Shown: positions 58,264 through 63,835 of the stretch, piece after piece
How positions within the stretch are numbered: position 1 is the stretch's first letter
Layout: each line of letters starts with the position of its first letter
DNA from: a bacterium
GTDB taxonomy: Bacteria > Bacillota > Clostridia > Lachnospirales > Lachnospiraceae
Direction of reading: 5' to 3'
Assembly (NCBI GenBank): GCA_030539165.1
Contig: JAUNSO010000014.1
Span: 1-63,835 of the forward strand
DNA length: 63,835 bases
The notes under the pieces: generated by a model
What the model was told of the DNA's origin: nothing
The model's input: only the letters and a program-made list of their open reading frames with translations
Databases searched by the model: none
Program-made: the position numbers and the translations under genes

Positions 58264-60480
58264 CTATGCCTCTACCGCCTTGATGACAAACAATAGGGAA
58301 GTAAAATCTCCGCCTAGTTTATCAAGCAGCTTACGCTCTACCGGAATTCCTGCATTCATCAGTTCGTTTCCGTATAGCTGCAATGTTCTGTCCAGATACT
58401 GCACCTCATAGAAGGTATCCTCTGAAAGTCCCGTCAGTAAAATGCGTAAAAATCCTCCATTCACTGTATTTAACCGCTGGAAATACATTGCGACAGCTTC
58501 TTTTGCATCCTCTGAAACACTGATCCAGGAAGCCTCATTTCCCTCAAACGGATTTAAGATCCGGTAAAACTTTCCCTGCTGGATCAGTTTGCGATATTTC
58601 TTATAAAACACAATCTGTTCCTTGACCATCTTCATTTCTTCTGCCGATAACTTGTTCAGATCCAGCTCGTATCCAAACGCTCCATAAAATGCTACATTTC
58701 CTCTTGTCAATAATGGAGTGGTTCGTTTGTTCTGGTGATTTGGAACCGCTGACACATGCGCACCGATCGAACGGATTGGATAGACCAGACTGGTGCCGTA
58801 CTGGATCTTCACCCTCTCACAGACATCTGTATCATCACTGCACCATGCCTGTGGTGCATAATAAAGCATACCGGGGTCAAAGCGGGCACCGCCGCTTGCA
58901 CAGGATTCAAATAAAATTTCCGGAAATTTTGCAATCAGCCTCTCATACAGACGATAAACGCCTAATATGTACTTATGCATAACCGTTCCCTGATCCCTGG
59001 CGCCGGCAACGCGTGAATAACACTCAGACAAATAACGATTCATATCCCATTTGATATAGGAGATACAGGAATCCTCTATGACCTCTGAAAGCATCTTATA
59101 GATATGATCAACCACCTCAGGTCTGGAATAATCCAGTACATGCTGCTGTCTTGCAGGACTCTCAAAGCGATCAGGTGTAGAAATGACCCAGTCCGGATGT
59201 GCACGGTAAAGGTCGCTGTTTTTATTGACCATCTCCGGTTCGATCCAGATACCGAACCGCATGCCCATATCTTCTACTGCTTTAGACAGTCCAGAAATGC
59301 CATTCGGAAGCTTTCTCCTATTGACATACCAGTCGCCCAGCCCCTGCCAGTCGTCATCTCTCGTGCCAAACCATCCGTCATCCAGTACAAACAGTTCTAC
59401 ACCGGCCTCCTTTGCCGTAGCAGCTATCTTCAGGATTTTCTCTTCATCAAAATCCATATAGGTTGCTTCCCAGTTATTCAATAAGATGGGACGTTCCTGA
59501 TCACGCCACATTCCTCTTGCCAGTCGTTTTGCATACAGCTCCTGATAAGCCTGACTCATGTAATTGAATCCACGATCTGAGTATACCATTACAACCTCAG
59601 GTGTCTGGAAGCTTTCTCCCTGACTGAGCGGCCATGCAAAATTATCCGGATGGATACCCATGGTCACCCTTGTGGTATCATATGCACACACTTCTGCCTG
59701 TGCGAGAAAGCTGCCACTGTACACAAAGCTGAAACCATATACCTCACCATGATTCTCATCCGTCGTGGGACGAACCAGTGCCACAAACGGATTTTGCTCT
59801 GCGCTGCTGATTCCTCTGTTGCTGAATACGCTCTGCAGACCCTGACAAAGCTTGCGTCTGACAATCGAACGTTCTCTTGCCCAGGCGCCTGACAGCTGCA
59901 GCATCTCATAATCTCTGTCCCTCAGGTCTACACTTGCACTCATGGCTGATTGAAGAACAATCTCACCTTCTCCCGTCTGCGTAAATCTGGCGCTCCTGAT
60001 GATTGCAGGATACTGTTCAAAAATAGTGTATGTCAGGATCAGCTCCGTATCTGTCACAGCGTCACGCAGACAGATGTCCAGACTGACTGCCTCTTCATCC
60101 TTTTCTGTATATACTGCCGGCAGATTCTGAAGCGGTCTTTTTCCTGCATATATTTCATGTGATACATATTGAAAATCTGAGACTCTGCTGCCATTCTCCT
60201 GTTCGATCAGAAAAGCACCTATACGATAGTCTCCAACTCCGTTACCCGGATATTCCTGTTTCATACGTGACAGGCCAAGCAAAGAAGGTGCCTCCTGACA
60301 AAAAACCTCATGCGGACAGTATACTTCCTCATGCAGATAAGAATAGTCCTCCCGCTCGTGTATCCTCTTACCATAATATAGATTCCCAAGCTGTCCATTG
60401 TCCATAACCTCTATAATGTAGCTGATATCTGTATTATACAGATGGAATTGTCTGGACTTTTCGTGAAAAATAATTGCCAT
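58264..60480 (-). CDS. Alpha-galactosidase, GH36
   Basis: 738 residues, full length for the GH36 tetrameric type; AGGAGG before ATG 60480. NNWEATYMDFDEEKI, FVLDDGWFGTRDDDWQGLGD, nucleophile Asp479 in YIKWDMNRYL, acid/base Asp549 in WCSDDTD, CASGGARFDPGMLYYAPQ. No signal peptide, so it splits imported raffinose, melibiose or related alpha-galactosides in the cytoplasm. Last gene of its operon behind the ABC importer. Confidence 0.95.
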   Translation of the reverse strand: MAIIFHEKSRQFHLYNTDISYIIEVMDNGQLGNLYYGKRIHEREDYSYLHEEVYCPHEVFCQEAPSLLGLSRMKQEYPGNGVGDYRIGAFLIEQENGSRVSDFQYVSHEIYAGKRPLQNLPAVYTEKDEEAVSLDICLRDAVTDTELILTYTIFEQYPAIIRSARFTQTGEGEIVLQSAMSASVDLRDRDYEMLQLSGAWARERSIVRRKLCQGLQSVFSNRGISSAEQNPFVALVRPTTDENHGEVYGFSFVYSGSFLAQAEVCAYDTTRVTMGIHPDNFAWPLSQGESFQTPEVVMVYSDRGFNYMSQAYQELYAKRLARGMWRDQERPILLNNWEATYMDFDEEKILKIAATAKEAGVELFVLDDGWFGTRDDDWQGLGDWYVNRRKLPNGISGLSKAVEDMGMRFGIWIEPEMVNKNSDLYRAHPDWVISTPDRFESPARQQHVLDYSRPEVVDHIYKMLSEVIEDSCISYIKWDMNRYLSECYSRVAGARDQGTVMHKYILGVYRLYERLIAKFPEILFESCASGGARFDPGMLYYAPQAWCSDDTDVCERVKIQYGTSLVYPIRSIGAHVSAVPNHQNKRTTPLLTRGNVAFYGAFGYELDLNKLSAEEMKMVKEQIVFYKKYRKLIQQGKFYRILNPFEGNEASWISVSEDAKEAVAMYFQRLNTVNGGFLRILLTGLSEDTFYEVQYLDRTLQLYGNELMNAGIPVERKLLDKLGGDFTSLLFVIKAVEA

Positions 60481-60492
60481 AAATTCTTCCTC

Positions 60493-61338
60493 CTAAAGCT
60501 TTCCACCTGAAGTGGCAATTCCCTCGATAAACTGTCTTTGGAATAAAATATAGATAATCACCATCGGAATAAATGCAAGCATAGAAGCCGCCATCAATTC
60601 CGGATAATCAGCTACAAACTGTCCCTGCAGCTTTGCAAGTGCTGCGCTTAACGGAATCGTTGCCTGATCCGTATTGACAACCAGAGGCCACATCAGATCC
60701 TTATAAGCAAACACGGCAGTAAAAATGCCAAGTGCTACCATCGCTGACTTTGTTAATGGCAGCATCACATAGAGAAACGTCTGTCCGATATTGCAGCCAT
60801 CCAGAACCGACGCTTCCTCCAGTTCCTTCGGCAGTCCCATAAAGTTCTGTCTCAGCAGAAATGTCCCGAATGCGCTAACCAGGCCAGGGAATATCAATGC
60901 AAAGCTGGAATTTAACAGATTCATTTTGCTGACCATCAGGTACTGGGGAATGATAAAAATCTGTGCAGGTACCATCATCTGAAATAAAACCAATGAAAAT
61001 GCAAGCTTTTTCCCCGGAAACTCAAGCCTTGCAAATGCGTAGCCTGCCATTGTTGCTGTGATCACAGCACATGCCACACGCCCAACAATCAATATCAGAG
61101 TATTGATGTAAAGCTTTGCAAAGTTCATCTTACTCAGAACACTGGTATAGGCCTCTGTTCTCCATACACTTGGAAATATGACAAACGGATTCATCTGTGT
61201 TGCCTCGGATACTGTTTTAAATGAAGTCAATGCCATCCAGAAGAACGGAATGATCATGACCAAAGCTCCAATCAACAACACGATATGAATGCCAATCTGT
61301 GGTTTTGATATTAATTTTACATTTGTTTTTGAATTCAT
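60493..61338 (-). CDS. Alpha-galactoside ABC transporter permease (MalG type)
   Basis: 281 residues with six helices from about 13 (IGIHIVLLIGALVMIIPFFWM), the coupling motif LEEASVLDGCNIGQTFLYVMLPL and the C-terminal FIEGIATSGGKL typical of MalG/MsmG relatives. The neighbouring GH36 gene points to raffinose or melibiose-type substrates. No ATPase is encoded nearby, so a shared MsmX-type ATPase is expected. Confidence 0.9.
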   Translation of the reverse strand: MNSKTNVKLISKPQIGIHIVLLIGALVMIIPFFWMALTSFKTVSEATQMNPFVIFPSVWRTEAYTSVLSKMNFAKLYINTLILIVGRVACAVITATMAGYAFARLEFPGKKLAFSLVLFQMMVPAQIFIIPQYLMVSKMNLLNSSFALIFPGLVSAFGTFLLRQNFMGLPKELEEASVLDGCNIGQTFLYVMLPLTKSAMVALGIFTAVFAYKDLMWPLVVNTDQATIPLSAALAKLQGQFVADYPELMAASMLAFIPMVIIYILFQRQFIEGIATSGGKL

Positions 61339-61353
61339 GTCTGTTCCTCCCTT

Positions 61354-62256
61354 CTAGTTATAAATCACCCATTTTTTCTGGCATCTCATCTGGATCACGG
61401 TAATGATCATGATAATGACAAACAGCAGCAGGACAATGGCAGAACCATAGCCTTTATTTCCCTGTACAAAGGAATACTCATAAAACTGGCAAACCAGAGA
61501 TCTTGTCTTTGGAAGTGCCGGATTGTTACGATCCATCATCATATAGATGACATCAAATACCTGCAATGCTGCAATCACTCTTGTCACCGTCACAAAGAAC
61601 ATAGTCGGAGAAATCAGCGGTAACGTGATGTGGAAAAATTCCTTTACAGGAGATGCTCCGTCTATCTTTGCTGCCTCATAGAAATCTCGTGGAATTTCCT
61701 GCAGTCCGGCAAGAAACAAAACCATATTGTATCCAATGATCATCCAGATACCTACAACAGCAACAGATATAAATGATGTATCAGGATTTGAGATCCAATT
61801 CACTTGCTTTAACCCGACGCGAAGAAGCAAATGATTGATCAGACCAAATTCCGAATTGTAAAGCCAGCGCCAAACCATTGCGACTGCGGCAGGTGCGGTA
61901 ACCATCGGAAGAAAGTAAATGGTACGGTACACGGTTCTGCCCATGATTTTACGATTCAGCATAACTGCAAGTACGAGTGAAATGGCAATGGAGAACGGAA
62001 CCTCAATAATGGCATATTTAAAAGTATTATAAAGTGTCTGCCATACTACCGGATCATGAAACATCTTGTTGTAGTTACTCAGCCCGATATAAATATTACC
62101 TTTTCCGAATGCTCCTGTTTTAAAGAAGCTCTCATATACCGTCTGAAAGATCGGAATGATATTCAAAACCATTAATCCCAGTACAGTAGGAAAAATAAAA
62201 AGCCATCCCCAAAAAAATTCTCTTTTCTCTCTCGATGTGATCTTTTTTTTCATCAT
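61354..62256 (-). CDS. Alpha-galactoside ABC transporter permease (MalF type)
   Basis: 300 residues from ATG 62256 (or 62253); GGAGAAGG upstream. Six helices from about 14 (FFWGWLFIFPTVLGLMVLNI), coupling motif FYEAAKIDGASPVKEFFHITLPLI. Forms the channel with the next permease. Precedes it by 15 bp. Confidence 0.91.
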   Translation of the reverse strand: MMKKKITSREKREFFWGWLFIFPTVLGLMVLNIIPIFQTVYESFFKTGAFGKGNIYIGLSNYNKMFHDPVVWQTLYNTFKYAIIEVPFSIAISLVLAVMLNRKIMGRTVYRTIYFLPMVTAPAAVAMVWRWLYNSEFGLINHLLLRVGLKQVNWISNPDTSFISVAVVGIWMIIGYNMVLFLAGLQEIPRDFYEAAKIDGASPVKEFFHITLPLISPTMFFVTVTRVIAALQVFDVIYMMMDRNNPALPKTRSLVCQFYEYSFVQGNKGYGSAIVLLLFVIIMIITVIQMRCQKKWVIYN

Positions 62257-62315
62257 ATTCCTTCTCCTATGAACCCTATTGGCAAACCTGCTTATTTCTT
62301 TTTAGAACAATACAA

Positions 62316-62333
62316 GCAGGCATAGCTGCCTGC
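62316..62333 (-). other. Intercistronic hairpin after the binding-protein gene
   Basis: Perfect 7-bp stem GCAGGCA (62316-62322) / TGCCTGC (62327-62333) with a 4-nt loop, without an immediate U tract. Usual position for a 3' stabilising stem that raises binding-protein mRNA over permease mRNA. Confidence 0.65.
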
Positions 62334-62365
62334 CCATACTGTGTGTCAAGATTTATAATATTGAT

Positions 62366-63703
62366 CTACTCTTCTGCAATTGCATTGTTCATGAATTCAG
62401 CAAGCTCTTTACATACATCCTCTGCGCTGCGCTTTCCTGTCCATGCATCTACCAATGTCTCTGTGTTCTTGTCTTCCCATACAGTTGTATGCTTTGTATA
62501 AGGTCTGATGACCATATCTTCTGTCATATCCAGATATGCCTGTAAGTTAAAGTCAGGATATGCTTTGATCCAGTTCTTCTCTGTACCCTTCATAGCTGAG
62601 ATAACGATACCAAGGTCAGACTGTTTCTGCTGTGCTTCTCTTGATCCTAAGTACTCAACTAACTGCCATGCTGCATCTGCTTTGCTTGTATTGCCTGCGA
62701 TTGCCCATCCAAGACCATTGTAGATAGAAACTCTTCTGCCTGTCTCAGCATCCTTAGGAAGAACTGCTACATCACAGTTTGCTTTTACATAGTCGTTGTT
62801 GCAAAGGTCCGCTAACATCCATGAGCCCTGTAATACCATTGCTACTGTTCCTGCTTCTAACAGAGCATTTGCTTCGTTCTCAGCAAGTACTTCGTAAGGA
62901 GGCATATAGCCGTTCTTTGCTAAATCAGAAATAAATGTTACTGCCTTCACTGTTCCGTCAGAATCCATACCTGAAGCTGTTCTGTCTTCATTAACGATGC
63001 ATCCGCCCATATCAAATACTGTGTTATACCAGCCTTCCTGATTGTTTGAAGGCTTAATGCAGCATCCGTACTGGTTCTTAGAAGGATCTGTTACCTTCTT
63101 ACAAGCATCTGCGAAATCATCCCATGTCCAGTCAGCATCCGGATAGGAAACGCCAGCTTCATCAAACATAGTCTTGTTGTACCATAAGCCGATTGTATCG
63201 AAATCTTTCGGAACTGCCAGCTGTTTGCCGTCATAGTTGTAAAGCTCTACGATGTCGCTCGGGAACTCTTTCATCTCTAATACGCTGCTTGATGAGATCT
63301 TGTCTGAAATGTCTAATAACATATCATACTCTGCATATTTGGAAAATTCATTTGAGTGCATCCAGAATACGTCCGGAAGTGATCCGCCTGTAGCGCCTGC
63401 CTCTAACATTGTCCAATACTCTGTCCAAGGTGTAACCTGAATCTTAGCAGAGATTCCTGTCTTTGCTGTAAAATCATTTACGATCTGTGTAAGACCCGGC
63501 TCCTGGTTGCTGTCCCAGATAGCGATCGTAAGTTCATCACCTGATGCCTCTGCTGCGGGTTCCTCTGCTGCCGGCTCTTCTGCCGCCTGTTCCTCTGCTG
63601 CTGCAGGTGCTGCTGCCGGTGCCTCTGCTGCTGTGCCGCCGCATCCGATCAGTGATGCTGTCATCACAGATGCCAGTAATACTGCTATAATTCTCTTCAT
63701 CAT
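62366..63703 (-). CDS. Alpha-galactoside-binding lipoprotein (SBP family 1)
   Basis: 445 residues from ATG 63703 (or 63700), with GGAGG upstream. Signal peptide with lipobox LIGC (Cys21), Ala/Glu linker to about 55, then a family 1 binding fold (LTIAIWDSNQEPGLTQIVNDF, DVFWMHSNEFSKYAEYDML, YNGLGWAIAGNTSKADAAWQL, YLGSREAQQKQSDLG). First gene of the operon SBP-permease-permease-GH36. Its promoter region with ATGTCC repeats follows up to the window end. Confidence 0.92.
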   Translation of the reverse strand: MMKRIIAVLLASVMTASLIGCGGTAAEAPAAAPAAAEEQAAEEPAAEEPAAEASGDELTIAIWDSNQEPGLTQIVNDFTAKTGISAKIQVTPWTEYWTMLEAGATGGSLPDVFWMHSNEFSKYAEYDMLLDISDKISSSSVLEMKEFPSDIVELYNYDGKQLAVPKDFDTIGLWYNKTMFDEAGVSYPDADWTWDDFADACKKVTDPSKNQYGCCIKPSNNQEGWYNTVFDMGGCIVNEDRTASGMDSDGTVKAVTFISDLAKNGYMPPYEVLAENEANALLEAGTVAMVLQGSWMLADLCNNDYVKANCDVAVLPKDAETGRRVSIYNGLGWAIAGNTSKADAAWQLVEYLGSREAQQKQSDLGIVISAMKGTEKNWIKAYPDFNLQAYLDMTEDMVIRPYTKHTTVWEDKNTETLVDAWTGKRSAEDVCKELAEFMNNAIAEE

Positions 63704-63729
63704 ACTATATTACCTCCCATTAATCTTGC

Positions 63730-63805
63730 GGACATATTGTCCATATTTATTTGCGATAACATGATAATACTATACACTTTCACTAATTACCATGTCCTAA
63801 TGTCC
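63730..63805 (-). promoter_or_regulatory. Promoter region of the alpha-galactoside operon with ATGTCC/GGACAT repeats
   Basis: Palindrome GGACA-TAT-TGTCC at 63730-63742 and two direct ATGTCC units at 63792-63797 and 63800-63805. On the minus strand a -10 TATAGT (63769-63774) lies 18 bp from AGGACA (63793-63798), which is part of one repeat. The shared hexamer on both sides of the start suggests regulator binding; which regulator is unknown. Confidence 0.5.
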
Positions 63806-63835
63806 GATGGAGTTGTCGAAATGTGATAATGCAAG

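Overview
The window is typical of a gut Lachnospiraceae (Clostridia; Blautia-like). The evidence is the dense low-GC-Firmicutes ribosome binding sites (GGAGG), YesM/YesN-type two-component systems next to sugar operons, lipoproteins with Ala/Glu/Pro-rich linkers after the lipobox, and a glycyl-radical (B12-independent) propanediol microcompartment. I assign no species. Nearly everything is a carbohydrate-uptake or catabolism locus. I see no rRNA, tRNA, CRISPR array, transposase or phage gene.

Layout, left to right. (1) 1-10.8 kb, minus strand: a monosaccharide ABC system (mmsA-mmsB-chvE type, followed by a second ATPase and a permease cut by the left edge). Upstream of it is a membrane-anchored sugar-binding protein / YesM kinase / YesN regulator trio that resembles the clostridial XylFII-LytS-YesN xylose sensor. 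The same tandem 21-bp repeat lies upstream of both mmsA and the regulator gene. (2) 10.8-25.1 kb: a uronate-oligosaccharide locus with a KdgT-type permease, a discoidin-like protein, a DUF2264 protein, a GH88 unsaturated glucuronyl hydrolase, an ABC importer, a second YesM/YesN pair and a heparinase II/III-type lyase. A 286-bp nested repeat and palindrome element sits inside it. (3) 25.1-30.3 kb: rhaB-rhaA, a divergent AraC/cupin regulator, and a degenerate EAL-HDOD protein. (4) 30.3-46.1 kb: one minus-strand operon of about 15.6 kb encoding a GRM5-like microcompartment. It holds two class II aldolases, glycyl-radical diol dehydratase and activase, PduU-, PduT-, EutN- and four BMC-H-type shell proteins, a PduV/EutP GTPase, acylating aldehyde dehydrogenase, Zn alcohol dehydrogenase, PduL, PduS, a DeoR regulator, a second rhamnulokinase and RhaM. 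(5) 46.2-58.2 kb: two minus-strand units for a polyol or ketose, with an FGGY kinase, GatD-like dehydrogenase, aldo/keto reductase, GatZ, GatY, a ribose-type ABC transporter with two different permeases, and FucU. (6) 58.2-63.8 kb: an alpha-galactoside ABC importer plus GH36 alpha-galactosidase.

How it works together: rhamnose is isomerised (RhaA), phosphorylated (RhaB) and cleaved to DHAP and lactaldehyde. Lactaldehyde reduction would give 1,2-propanediol, which the microcompartment dehydrates to propionaldehyde and disproportionates to propanol and propionyl-phosphate. No fucose isomerase or dedicated lactaldehyde reductase is visible. Regulatory DNA is unusually legible. A GAAACGTTTC palindrome sits at three near-consensus promoters (kdgT, gatY and the FGGY-kinase operon, two copies at the last) although no LacI-family gene is in the window. 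Each YesN-type regulator has candidate tandem direct repeats. ACAAA-rich repeats flank the microcompartment promoter. Two microcompartment shell genes end inside a hairpin followed by two more stems whose sequences differ between the copies while base pairing is kept; this is the observation I would check first.
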